This document shows, piece by piece, positions 16,701 to 24,081 of a DNA stretch of 64,000 bases. Below the pieces are notes generated by a model. The model saw nothing but the letters and a program-made list of their open reading frames with translations, made no database searches and was not told the DNA's origin. Source of the stretch: Lentzea albidocapillata subsp. violacea (lineage in GTDB: Bacteria; Actinomycetota; Actinomycetes; Mycobacteriales; Pseudonocardiaceae); NCBI RefSeq assembly GCF_900100275.1, contig NZ_FNET01000016.1, forward strand, positions 101,535-165,534, written 5' to 3'. How positions within the stretch are numbered: the stretch's first letter is position 1; each line of letters starts with the position of its first letter. The position numbers and the translations under genes are program-made.

Positions 16701-16811
16701 GACCGGGCGTGGGCGGAGGCGCTGGGCGTCTTCCAGCTGCACGGCTGCAGGGAAGCACAGGAGCCCAGACGCGTTCCGGCACCTGGACGTCGAGTTTTAG
16801 AGGTCTTTTAG
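13743..16811 (+). CDS. SARP/AfsR-type regulator: winged helix, BTAD, NB-ARC ATPase, TPR
   Basis: A 1022-residue STAND-class regulator. Residues 1-90 are an OmpR-type winged helix (MEFRVLGPVEAL, GGPKPRTLLALLAAQASRVV), 95-245 the bacterial transcriptional activation domain ending RRVLLDELGVEPGP, about 280-560 an NB-ARC ATPase with Walker A FGKPGAGKSTLA near 309 and Walker B ILVVLDDVADE near 386, and about 700-1000 TPR repeats (LVGLGWLRYEQDRFDESATY). Such proteins activate secondary-metabolite or developmental genes after ATP-dependent oligomerisation. Start ATG 13743 follows GGGGGGT. It lies directly upstream, same strand, of the three repeat-bearing secreted proteins, which could be its targets; that link is inference. 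No biosynthetic cluster is visible nearby. Confidence 0.93.
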   Translation: MEFRVLGPVEALVSGEPVPLGGPKPRTLLALLAAQASRVVPLERLVDAVWGEDPPEQAKAAIYTYISTLRRKLAAADGADVIVRTGGGYRLEASFDQIDLHIFLREIAAARRARAEGKLVQAVTHFENALGLWRGAALGGTQGTWADNERARLEELRLAALEDRVDADLVLGKNEALVAELTTAVAEEPLRERLRAQLMLALRQAGRRADALECYQEGRRVLLDELGVEPGPLLRGAHERVLRDEAEPVPAAEDEAPAEESGEPGRFVRTPSQLPFDIADFTGRTVEVATLSRRLAEEGSGSRLCTVFGKPGAGKSTLAMHVAHRVREHFPDGQLYVSLRGTRAVRPEPVEVLAGFLRALGVADTAIPDEADERARLYRTMLADRRILVVLDDVADEKQVRPLLPGGHTAAVLVTSRERLSALDGAAHLDLRVLADEEAVQLLDRVVGGDRVAAEPLAAQEIVRLCGRLPLAVRIAGARLAARQRWQLSRLADRLRVQRRVLQELSIGDLEVRGSLALSYDGLSERERMALRRLGLLDLSSFGGWVVAPLLGCSATDAEDVVERLVDAQLLDVSTTDDSDALRYQIHDLTRAFARERGEEEETAETIRAAVSRAAECWLGLVEAAGRRMPHATFDSERSGLLDRYLDEAQVDEIVADPESWFDAEQGGLVGVVERVSELDLTDVATRLAATLCSSRFSVRNLFGQWYRTHTAALGAARRAGDRLGEARLLVGLGWLRYEQDRFDESATYYEQALTAYEQSGDRRGLATTRLALSTVQREHGQLTAARSSLEQVLSELRQPEDRLVIAQARHGLGRVLTEQGELDAGLAACEQACAEYEEIGDQRGWAIALRSVGIVHRAAGRLEQAAHWSVRAVEVLSSLGNRLASAYAVQALAKVRVRQGRGDDLRDDLLACLSTCNEMQDGFGQALMLRTLGELDLAAGRFAEARRHLDRALQWWDALGLPVWRARTLRDLAAVLDGLGEAVAADRAWAEALGVFQLHGCREAQEPRRVPAPGRRVLEVF

Positions 16812-16921
16812 ATCGTTTTTGAGATCGGCAGGCCGGTTTCAGATTCCGCTTCAGGTTTCTTTGAGACCCCACCGCGAAGCTTCTCTCATCCCGAAAGGCG
16901 GGAAATGACGAGGGGTCAAGG

Positions 16922-17806
16922 GTGAGGGTCATGAAGAACGCACTGGGTCGAATCGCAGCCGCTTCGCTGATCGCCGGAATCGCGCTCACGGGGAGCCAGA
17001 TCGCCGCCTCCGCGGGTGAGCTGCCCGCCGGTGCCGACCGCATCGGCGTGCTGCAGAACGGTGACCTGTCCGTCAAGCAGGGAAGCGTGTTCGCCGGTTG
17101 GTCGAGTCAACGCGGTGACGTGGCGAGGTTCGAGATCGCCGGCGACCGGGTGGGCGCGCTGACCACGGACGGCACGCTGCACGTCAAGGAAGGCGCGCTC
17201 GATGCCTCCTGGGTCGCCCAGGCCTCCGGTCTGAAGGACTTCCGCCTCTCCGGCAGCCGGATCGGCATCCTGCGCACCGACGGTTCGCTTGCGGTGAAGG
17301 AAGGCCTCTCCGGCTCGTTCGTCGAGCAGGCGTCCGGAGTCACCGACTTCGAGCTGACGAACAACCGGGTCGGCGTCGTCGCCGACGGAACAGCCCTGGT
17401 CAAGCAGGGTGATCTCTTCTCGGCCTGGGTCGAGCAGGCCACCGGCGTCAAGGACGTCGAGCTGACCGCCACCCGCGTCGGCGTCGTGCGCACCGATGGC
17501 TCGGTCGCCGTCAGGGACGGCCTCACCGGCTCGTTCGTCGAGCAGCTCCCCGGCGCGCAGCAGCTTTCGCTGGCCGGTGACCGCATCGGTGTCGTGCGCA
17601 CCGACGGTTCCGCGGTCGTGAAGAACGGCGTGTTCGGGTCGTGGTCCGAGCAGGGCTCCGGCATCTCCGCCATCGAACTCGCCGGTGACCGCATCGGCCT
17701 GCTCCGCACCGACGGCACCGCCGCGGTCAAGACCGGCGTGCAGGGCGCGCTCGTCGAGCAGGCCTCCGGGGTGCAGCAGATCGGTCTCGCCGCGCCGAGC
17801 GCGTGA
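16922..17806 (+). CDS. Secreted protein of seven ~37-residue repeats (propeller-like)
   Basis: A 294-residue protein with a Sec signal peptide (MRVMKNALGRIAAASLIAGI, cleavage probably after ASA near residue 31) and then only repeats. Seven units of about 37 residues run from about residue 37 to the end, each close to R-[IV]-G-[VI]-L-R-T-D-G-T-x-x-V-K-E-G then W-V-E-Q-x-S-G-V-x-x-[FI]-E-L. Several short beta strands per unit and seven copies suggest a seven-bladed propeller, likely a carbohydrate- or wall-binding module. It is the catalytic-domain-free member of a tandem family of three. Start GTG 16922 is chosen because the next paralogue begins MRSFKNALGR at the same offset; ATG 16931 is possible. 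Confidence 0.8.
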   Translation: MRVMKNALGRIAAASLIAGIALTGSQIAASAGELPAGADRIGVLQNGDLSVKQGSVFAGWSSQRGDVARFEIAGDRVGALTTDGTLHVKEGALDASWVAQASGLKDFRLSGSRIGILRTDGSLAVKEGLSGSFVEQASGVTDFELTNNRVGVVADGTALVKQGDLFSAWVEQATGVKDVELTATRVGVVRTDGSVAVRDGLTGSFVEQLPGAQQLSLAGDRIGVVRTDGSAVVKNGVFGSWSEQGSGISAIELAGDRIGLLRTDGTAAVKTGVQGALVEQASGVQQIGLAAPSA

Positions 17807-17853
17807 ATTCCCCTCCTTTTCTCGATCTTCGAAAAATCATTCAGGAGCCAACC

Positions 17854-19305
17854 ATGCGCTCGTTCAAGAACGCGCTCGGTCGCTTCACCGCGGCCACGCT
17901 CGTCACCGGAATCGCTCTCACCACGATGCACACGACCGCCTCAGCGGGTGAGCTCCCTTCTGGCAGCCACCGCCTCGGCGTGCTCGCCAACGGCGCGCTG
18001 CAGGTCAAGGAAGGCACGCTGTACGCCGGCTGGGTCGAGGAGATGGGGAGCGGTGTCCAGAAGTTCGACATCGCCGGTGACCGGATCGGTGTGCTGACGA
18101 ACGACAACAAGCTGTTCGTCAAGGAGGGCAACCTCTGGACCAACTGGACCGAGCAGGCCACGAACGTCAAGGACTTCCGCCTGACCGGGAACCGGATCGG
18201 CGTGATCCGCCAGGACACGACGCTCGCGGTCAAGGAGGGCGACCTCAACGCCTCGTGGGTCGAGCAGACCAGCGGCGTGAAGGACCTCGAACTGTCCGGC
18301 AACCGCGTGGGCGTGGTCCTCGACAGCGGTCTCGCCACCGTCAAGGAAGGCACCCTCTACTCGCCCTGGGTCGACCAGCTGGGCGGGGCGGCGGACATCG
18401 AACTCTCCGCGGACCGCGTCGGCGTGCTGCGCACCGACGGCACCGTCGCGGTGAAGGAGTCCAACCTCTGGTCGAACTGGGTCGAGCAGATCGGCGGCGC
18501 GGCGAAGATCGAACTGTCCGGCTCGATGATCGGTGTCGTCACGACCGACGGTCTCGCCACGGTCAAGGAGGGCAACCTCTACGCGCCGTGGGTGAACCAG
18601 ACCTCGGACGTGGCCGACCTGCAGATCGCCGGTGACCGCATCGGTGTGCTGACCACCGGCGGCCTGGTGACCGTCAAGGAGGGCGGTCTCTACGGCTCCT
18701 GGGTCAACCAGTCCGGGGGTGCGCAGAGCTTCCGGCTGGCGGCGGCGACCTCCAGCCAGGGCGGGACCCACGTGTCGCAGCAGGACATCGTGAACATCTA
18801 CGGCTCCGCCTACGCCACCGACACGGTCGCGGCCGGACTGCCCGGCCTCAACGAGCAGATGGAAGCGGCCGGCATCACCTCGCCGACGCGCAAGGCGGCG
18901 CTCCTCGCGACCCTGAAGCACGAGAGCGGATTCCGTTACAACGCGGGAGAAGCCGGCAACGGCGCCGTCTACAAGGGACGCGGCTTCATCCAGATCACCA
19001 ACGACTTCAACTACCGGGCCATCACGAACTACTTCGGCCACGACTTCATGAACCACCCCGAAGACGCGGCGAAGATCGAGTGGAGCGCGAAGATCGCGCG
19101 CTGGTACTGGACCGTCGCGCGCAATATCAACGCCTCCGCTGACGCGTACGACATGGGCGGCGTGGGCGTGGCGATCGGCTACTCCTACGACCTCGACCCG
19201 ACCGAGTCGCAGAACCGCTGCACCTCCTACAAGAAGGCGCTCGCGTACTTCAACGGCGGCTCGCTCCCCGTCGCCGAGAGCTCCATCAAGTGCCTGCGCC
19301 GCTGA
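17854..19305 (+). CDS. Secreted seven-repeat protein with C-terminal GH19 lysozyme/chitinase domain
   Basis: A 483-residue secreted enzyme. Signal peptide MRSFKNALGRFTAATLVTGI to about residue 31; seven 37-residue repeats about 36-297, typified by DRVGVLRTDGTVAVKE then NWVEQIGG; then a GH19-type catalytic domain about 305-483. In the last, KHESGF near residue 355 holds the likely catalytic Glu and YKGRGFIQITNDFNYR is the classic GH19/phage-lysin signature. By family it should hydrolyse chitin or peptidoglycan glycan strands outside the cell. ATG 17854 follows CAGGAG at good spacing. It follows the repeat-only gene by 47 bp and precedes the CHAP gene by 44 bp, so the three are likely co-expressed. 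Confidence 0.88.
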   Translation: MRSFKNALGRFTAATLVTGIALTTMHTTASAGELPSGSHRLGVLANGALQVKEGTLYAGWVEEMGSGVQKFDIAGDRIGVLTNDNKLFVKEGNLWTNWTEQATNVKDFRLTGNRIGVIRQDTTLAVKEGDLNASWVEQTSGVKDLELSGNRVGVVLDSGLATVKEGTLYSPWVDQLGGAADIELSADRVGVLRTDGTVAVKESNLWSNWVEQIGGAAKIELSGSMIGVVTTDGLATVKEGNLYAPWVNQTSDVADLQIAGDRIGVLTTGGLVTVKEGGLYGSWVNQSGGAQSFRLAAATSSQGGTHVSQQDIVNIYGSAYATDTVAAGLPGLNEQMEAAGITSPTRKAALLATLKHESGFRYNAGEAGNGAVYKGRGFIQITNDFNYRAITNYFGHDFMNHPEDAAKIEWSAKIARWYWTVARNINASADAYDMGGVGVAIGYSYDLDPTESQNRCTSYKKALAYFNGGSLPVAESSIKCLRR

Positions 19306-19349
19306 CGCCCACCTCTTCGCACAACTCCGAGCCTTCAAGGAGCACGACG

Positions 19350-20735
19350 ATGTCCGTCAAGACCACTGCCAAGCGCACAGCCACCGCCGTCATCGCCGCC
19401 TCGTTCATGGCACTCGGCCTGATCCCCGCGAGCGCCGACACCCGCACCGACATCCGCGACCTCGCGGCCGCGAACCTCAACAAGAACACCTGCAGCACCA
19501 ACAGTCTCGGCGGCCAGGGCTTCATGGGCAGCTGCGCCGCACGGCACGCGTGGTGCTCGGACTTCGCGAGATGGGTCTGGGGCAACCGCAACCTGAACGT
19601 CGACCGACTCAGCCCGTCCGCCGGAACCTTCTACACCTACGGCGAGCGCCACGGCACGTTGCACAAGGACTCCGGCTACGTCCCGCAGGTCGGTGACGCG
19701 GTGGTGCTCAACTACCAGGGCAACGCCTGGGCTGACCACGTCTCGCTCGTCGACGCGGTGTACGCCAACGGCACGATCCGCACGATCAACGGCAACTTCG
19801 GGGGCAGCGGCCCGATGAGCTCGTCGGTCCAGTACGCCACGGGTGGCGGCCGCGTCGGCCAGGTCATCGCCGGCCAGACGATCTCCGCGTTCGTCAGCCC
19901 GGCGGGCGTCAGCGACGTGAAGCCCACCACCGCCCGCCTCGGGGTCCAGTTCAACAACAGCTCGGTGCAGGTCAAGGAAGGCAACCTCTACGCGCCCTGG
20001 GTCGAGGTGCACGGCGGCGGCATTGCGAAGTCCGAGTCGCACGGCGACATGGTGGGTGTGCTGACCACGAGCGGTGATCTGTACGTCAAGCAGGGCAACC
20101 TCTGGCAAAACTGGCTGCACATGGCCGGCAACATCAAGGACTTCGCGCTCGAGTCGGAGAAGGGCCGCGTCGCCGTCCTGCGCACCGACGGCACCGCCGC
20201 CGTCAAGGAGGGCGGCCTGCAGGGCACGTGGGTCGAGCAGGCCAACAACGTCAAGGAGATCGAACTCTCCGGTACCTACATCGGCGTCGTCACCAACGAC
20301 GGCCAGGTGTTCGTCAAGGAGGACAACCTCTGGGCGACCTGGACCGCGCAGCTGACCGGCGCCGCGAACCTGGAGCTGAACGCGAGCAACGGCCGCATCG
20401 CCGTGGTCCGCAACGACGGCACCCTGACCGTCAAGGAAGGCGGCCTGTACGCGGGCTGGGTCGAGCAGACCGGCGGCGTCAAGGACGTCGACCTGTCCGG
20501 TGACTACCTGGGCGTGGTGCTGGACAGCGGCCTGGCCACCGTCAAGGTCGGCAACCTCTACTCGGGCTGGATCGACCAGCTTGCCCACGCCTCCGGCATC
20601 GAGGTCGACGCCAAGACCACCCGCATCGGCGTCCTGCGCACCGACGGCTCGCTGACCGTCAAGGACGGCGGCCCGTACAGCGGCTGGGTCGAGCAGACCA
20701 GCGCTGTCAGCGACTTCTCGCTGACGAACTACTGA
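19350..20735 (+). CDS. Secreted CHAP-domain amidase/peptidase with C-terminal seven-repeat module
   Basis: A 461-residue protein: signal peptide about 1-31 (ATAVIAASFMALGLIPASA), a CHAP domain about 32-190 with catalytic Cys in HAWCSDFARWVW near 69 and His in WADHVSLVDAV near 130, then seven repeats about 195-461 of the same family as the two upstream genes, though a few units are 39 residues. CHAP enzymes cut peptidoglycan amide bonds. The order is the reverse of the GH19 paralogue: catalytic domain first, repeats last. ATG 19350 follows AAGGAG; an in-frame upstream start at 19290 would overlap the GH19 gene and spoil the signal peptide. A strong hairpin follows the stop. Confidence 0.88.
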   Translation: MSVKTTAKRTATAVIAASFMALGLIPASADTRTDIRDLAAANLNKNTCSTNSLGGQGFMGSCAARHAWCSDFARWVWGNRNLNVDRLSPSAGTFYTYGERHGTLHKDSGYVPQVGDAVVLNYQGNAWADHVSLVDAVYANGTIRTINGNFGGSGPMSSSVQYATGGGRVGQVIAGQTISAFVSPAGVSDVKPTTARLGVQFNNSSVQVKEGNLYAPWVEVHGGGIAKSESHGDMVGVLTTSGDLYVKQGNLWQNWLHMAGNIKDFALESEKGRVAVLRTDGTAAVKEGGLQGTWVEQANNVKEIELSGTYIGVVTNDGQVFVKEDNLWATWTAQLTGAANLELNASNGRIAVVRNDGTLTVKEGGLYAGWVEQTGGVKDVDLSGDYLGVVLDSGLATVKVGNLYSGWIDQLAHASGIEVDAKTTRIGVLRTDGSLTVKDGGPYSGWVEQTSAVSDFSLTNY

Positions 20736-20746
20736 TCCGTCCGTTC

Positions 20747-20783
20747 GCTGTAGGGCCACGCCTGGGGGTCGTGGCCCTACAGC
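20747..20783 (+). terminator. Hairpin terminator after the repeat-protein cluster
   Basis: A perfect 14-bp inverted repeat, GCTGTAGGGCCACG and CGTGGCCCTACAGC, with a 9-nt loop, starting 12 nt after the CHAP gene stop. It probably ends the three-gene transcript, although the next gene starts only 19 nt later. Confidence 0.85.
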
Positions 20784-20801
20784 CGTTTCCAGGTGAGAAC
20801 C

Positions 20802-21215
20802 ATGAACGACATCCTCCGCCGCGCAGCCAGCTGGACTGGCGTCCCGTACTCGCAGAACGACTTCCACACCAACGAGCACGGGACCTACCGCACCGACTGC
20901 TCCGGCTTCGCCTCCATGGCCTGGGGCCTGCCCGGCAGACCACTGGACCCCCGAGGCGGCCTCAACACCGTCGACCTGGCGGGCATCAGCGCCCTGATCA
21001 CCAAGGACGACCTCCGCCCCGGCGACCTGCTGATCACCCTGACCGGCGACCACACCACCCGGCACGTGACGGTCTTCTGCCGCTGGGCCGACGCAACCCG
21101 CTCGCACTACTGGGCCTACGAGCAGTGCAGCGGACACGGCACGGTCCACCACATCGTCAGCTACCCCTACCGGCACAGCACTTCCGGCTACCACCCCTAC
21201 CGCCGCCGCGACTGA
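20802..21215 (+). CDS. Small NlpC/P60-like cysteine amidase without signal peptide
   Basis: A 137-residue protein of NlpC/P60-like fold: Cys in YRTDCSGFASMAWGLPG near residue 31 and His in TTRHVTVFCRW near 84, with LRPGDLLIT before it as is usual in the family. It has no signal peptide or repeats, so it is either cytosolic or exported by another route. ATG 20802 has AGGTGAG 7 nt upstream; GTG 20793 is an alternative. It follows the hairpin that ends the CHAP gene. Function may be peptidoglycan or other amide hydrolysis. Confidence 0.75.
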   Translation: MNDILRRAASWTGVPYSQNDFHTNEHGTYRTDCSGFASMAWGLPGRPLDPRGGLNTVDLAGISALITKDDLRPGDLLITLTGDHTTRHVTVFCRWADATRSHYWAYEQCSGHGTVHHIVSYPYRHSTSGYHPYRRRD

Positions 21216-21261
21216 TCCTCCAGCCAGGGAACGATCGCGGAGACGAAGCCGCCCGGGCTGG

Positions 21262-21405
21262 TCAAACCTCCAGCAGCGAACCAGTCAAAGGCACCGAGCG
21301 TACGGCGGTCAGCACCTCCGCGATCTGCGCCGGATCGCCGGCACCCTGCGGCAGAACGGTGCCGCCGATCCACGACACGGCGACGGCGGTCCGATCGCCG
21401 AACAT
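21262..21405 (-). other. Possible small ORF or gene fragment upstream of histidine kinase
   Basis: ATG 21405 opens a 47-codon frame with coding-like composition (MFGDRTAVAVSWIGGTVLPQ, then AQIAEVLTAVR). I recognise no family and see no clear ribosome site. It may be the tail of a lost gene. The rest of the 288-bp gap 21216-21503 shows nothing I can support. Confidence 0.2.
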
Positions 21406-21503
21406 GGTCAAGAGTTTCGACCGGCTTCGGCCGCTCGAACTCGGCGACGGGCCGGGGTCTCGTACTTTGGACGGATCTGTCCTGGTGCCGGCTCTCGTAC
21501 GAT

Positions 21504-22646
21504 GTGGACGTGTTCGCCCTTCTGCGGTCGGTGTGGGATGAGCCCCGGCCGGTGCGTGCGGCGGCGCGGCTGTGGTGGGACTGGGTGCTGGTCGCCGTGC
21601 TCGCGCCGGTTGCGGTGCTCGAGGCGGTGCTGCGGCCGGACCTGAGTTCGCGGGCCGGCTCGCTGGTGCTGGCGGTGGGGCTGCTGCCGCTGTTGTTGCT
21701 GCGCCGGAGCAGGCCGCTGCTCGTGGTCGCCGTCGCGTTCGGCGTGGCCGCGGTCGCCTCGCTGGTGCTCGGGGGCGAACCTGAGCTCAGCGTGATGGTG
21801 TTCATGGTGCTCTTCCCGTTCTCGCTGTTCCGGTGGGGTTCCGGGCGTGAGGCGGTGATCGGGCTGGCGATCATGGTCGGCAAGGTCGGGCTGTCGGCGG
21901 CGCTCGGCTTCATCAGCGTGGGGGAGGCGGTGGGCGGCAGCGCTGTTCTCGGGGCGGCGTGCGCCCTTGGCGCCGCGGTGCGGTACCGGGGACGGGCGCG
22001 GGCACGGGAGCTCGACCAGGTCAAGCTGCTGGAACGGGAGCGGCTGGCACGGGACCTGCACGACACGGTGGCGCACCACGTGTCGGCGATGGCGATCCGG
22101 GCCCAGGCGGGGCTCGCGACGGTCGCGTCGCGGCCGGAAGCGGCGATCGAGGCGCTCGGCCTGATCGAATCGGAGGCGTCGCGGGCGCTCGCCGAGATGC
22201 GCACGATGGTGCGAGCCCTGCGCCACAACGAACCCGCGGACCTGGCACCCAGCCCGAACGTTGCCGACATCGAACGGCTCGCGAGCCCCGGCCGGCCTGG
22301 ACCCGAGGTCGACGTGCGGATCGACGGCGCCGTCGACGACCTCCCGAGATCGGTGGGAACCGCGATCTACCGGCTCACCCAGGAATCGGTCACCAACGCG
22401 CGGCGGCACGCCCGGCACGCTACCCGCATCGAGGTGCGGGTGACCGTCGGCGACTCGTCGGTCCGTCTCCGGGTGAGCGACGACGGCGACACCGGCACCC
22501 TCCGCGGCACCTCGGCGCAGGGGCACGGGCTGATCGGCATGACGGAACGCGCCGGCCTGCTCGGCGGCAGTTGCGAGGCGGGCCCGAACCCAGGCCGGGG
22601 CTGGACCGTGACCGCCGTGCTGCCGCTCACCGGGTCGGCCGCATGA
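21504..22646 (+). CDS. NarL/DesK-family sensor histidine kinase
   Basis: A 380-residue membrane kinase. Residues 25-155 hold about five hydrophobic helices with no large extracellular domain, so it likely senses a membrane or intramembrane signal. The dimerisation motif RLARDLHDTVAHHVSAMAIR near residue 185 carries the phospho-accepting His, and the HATPase_c domain follows with TQESVTNARRHA (N box), VSDDGDTG and GHGLIGMTERAGLLGG (G boxes). This is the compact HisKA_3 type common in actinobacteria. GTG 21504 is the first good start. Overlaps its response regulator gene by 4 bp (ATGA). Confidence 0.92.
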   Translation: MDVFALLRSVWDEPRPVRAAARLWWDWVLVAVLAPVAVLEAVLRPDLSSRAGSLVLAVGLLPLLLLRRSRPLLVVAVAFGVAAVASLVLGGEPELSVMVFMVLFPFSLFRWGSGREAVIGLAIMVGKVGLSAALGFISVGEAVGGSAVLGAACALGAAVRYRGRARARELDQVKLLERERLARDLHDTVAHHVSAMAIRAQAGLATVASRPEAAIEALGLIESEASRALAEMRTMVRALRHNEPADLAPSPNVADIERLASPGRPGPEVDVRIDGAVDDLPRSVGTAIYRLTQESVTNARRHARHATRIEVRVTVGDSSVRLRVSDDGDTGTLRGTSAQGHGLIGMTERAGLLGGSCEAGPNPGRGWTVTAVLPLTGSAA

Positions 22647-23314
22647 GCGTCCGGGTCATCGTCGCCGACGACCAGGAGATCGTCCGCACAGGACTCTCGA
22701 TGATCCTCGACGCCCAGCCGGACATCGAGGTCGTCGGCCAGGCGCCGGACGGACTGCAGGCCGTGGAACTGGCCCGCCGGCTGCGGCCGGACGTGTGCCT
22801 CTTCGACATCCGCATGCCCGGAATCGACGGCATCGAGGCCACTCGCCTGCTCGCCGGGCCCGGCGTCGCCGACCCGCCGGCCGTCGTCGTGATCACCACG
22901 TTCGACCTCGACGAGTACGTCTACGCCGCACTGCGCGCGGGCGCCAGGGGTTTCCTGCTCAAGGACGCCGGCGCGGCACTGCTCGCCCAGGCCGTCCACG
23001 CCGCGGCCTCCGGCGACGCCCTGATCGCCCCCAGCGTCACGGCTCGGTTGATCGAGGCTTTCGCGGACACCGGGCCCGCCGGCCGCGCCGGGCAGCCGAT
23101 CGATCCGCTCACCGAACGGGAGGAGCAGGTCCTCGCCGCCGTCGCGGGCGGGCGTACCAACAGCGAGGTCGCCAAGGACCTCCACATCGCGCTCAGCACC
23201 GTCAAGAGCCACATCGCCAGCCTGATGGCCAAGATCGGTGCCAGGAACCGGGTCGAGATCGCCATCTGGGCCTACGAGACCAAGCGCGTCCGGAGTGGAC
23301 TCCGGCGCCAGTAG
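22643..23314 (+). CDS. NarL/LuxR-family response regulator
   Basis: A 223-residue regulator with receiver domain (VIVADDQEIVRTGL; phospho-Asp in VCLFDIRMPGIDG near residue 54; Lys in FLLKDAG near 106) and C-terminal LuxR helix-turn-helix (LTEREEQVLAAVAGGRTNSE, IALSTVKSHIASLMAKI). Coupled by ATGA overlap to the kinase upstream. Targets are unknown; the DUF2306/dehydrogenase pair 95 bp downstream on the same strand is a candidate by position. Confidence 0.94.
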   Translation: MSVRVIVADDQEIVRTGLSMILDAQPDIEVVGQAPDGLQAVELARRLRPDVCLFDIRMPGIDGIEATRLLAGPGVADPPAVVVITTFDLDEYVYAALRAGARGFLLKDAGAALLAQAVHAAASGDALIAPSVTARLIEAFADTGPAGRAGQPIDPLTEREEQVLAAVAGGRTNSEVAKDLHIALSTVKSHIASLMAKIGARNRVEIAIWAYETKRVRSGLRRQ

Positions 23315-23409
23315 CCGAAAGTACGACGAGCGGGTCGGACCATCGGCCGGGATGATCGCGGCCCTTGTGCCGATGAGCCGACACCGCCGCAGGCACCACG
23401 ATCTGGCGT

Positions 23410-24081
23410 ATGGCCTCCTTCACCAAGCCGGACAAGCTCATCCCGGCCGCGATCATCCTGTTCAGCGTCATCCCGGTGCTCGGTGGCGCCCTCCGGCTGG
23501 CCGAGCTGGGCGGCGGCGCGGAGATCACACCGGACAACGCGCGGTTCTTCGCCTCACCGGTGCCCGTGGTGGTGCATGCCGTCACTGTCAGCGTGTACTC
23601 CGTCCTCGGTGCCTTCCAGTTCGCTCCCGGCTTACGCCGCCGCAGACCGGGATGGCACCGGGCGGCAGGACGACTTCTGGTCCTTTGTGGACTCATAGGA
23701 GCGCTGTCAGGTCTGTGGATGACCGTGTTCTACCCCAAACCCGCCGACGTGGGCACTCTTCTCACCGGCGTCCGGCTGGTGTTCGGCACGGCATGGGCGG
23801 TGTTCATCGTCCTCGGGTTCGCCGCCATCCGCCGCCGGGACGTCGCCGGGCACCGCGCCTGGATGATCCGCGGTTTCGCGATCGGGCTCGGCGCCGGCAC
23901 CCAGGCGGTGACGCTGACCGCGTGGCATGTGGCCGTCGGCGAGCCCGACCGGCTCAGCAACGCGTTGCTGATGCTCGCCGCCTGGCTCGTCAACCTCGCT
24001 GTCGCGGAGTGGATCATCCGCCGCCCGGCGTCGCCGACTCGTCCGGCCCGCGCCGGACTCGCGCTCAGGGAGACTCGATGA
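23410..24081 (+). CDS. DUF2306 family membrane protein
   Basis: A 223-residue protein with about six membrane helices and conserved His residues in VVVHAVTVSVYSVLGAFQF, GWHRAAGRLLVL and GHRAWMIRGFAIGLGA, the pattern of DUF2306 (YesL-like/cytochrome-b561-like) proteins. Paired His in the membrane could bind haem or metal, but no function is proved. Start ATG 23410. Its stop overlaps the next gene's start (ATGA), so it is coupled to the dehydrogenase, which hints at a redox role. Confidence 0.8.
   Translation: MASFTKPDKLIPAAIILFSVIPVLGGALRLAELGGGAEITPDNARFFASPVPVVVHAVTVSVYSVLGAFQFAPGLRRRRPGWHRAAGRLLVLCGLIGALSGLWMTVFYPKPADVGTLLTGVRLVFGTAWAVFIVLGFAAIRRRDVAGHRAWMIRGFAIGLGAGTQAVTLTAWHVAVGEPDRLSNALLMLAAWLVNLAVAEWIIRRPASPTRPARAGLALRETR

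Noticed and set aside
16922..20735. CRISPR-like or other DNA repeat array
   Set aside because: The repeats are protein-level beta-strand units about 111 bp long with diverged DNA and constant reading frame, not short identical repeats with spacers.
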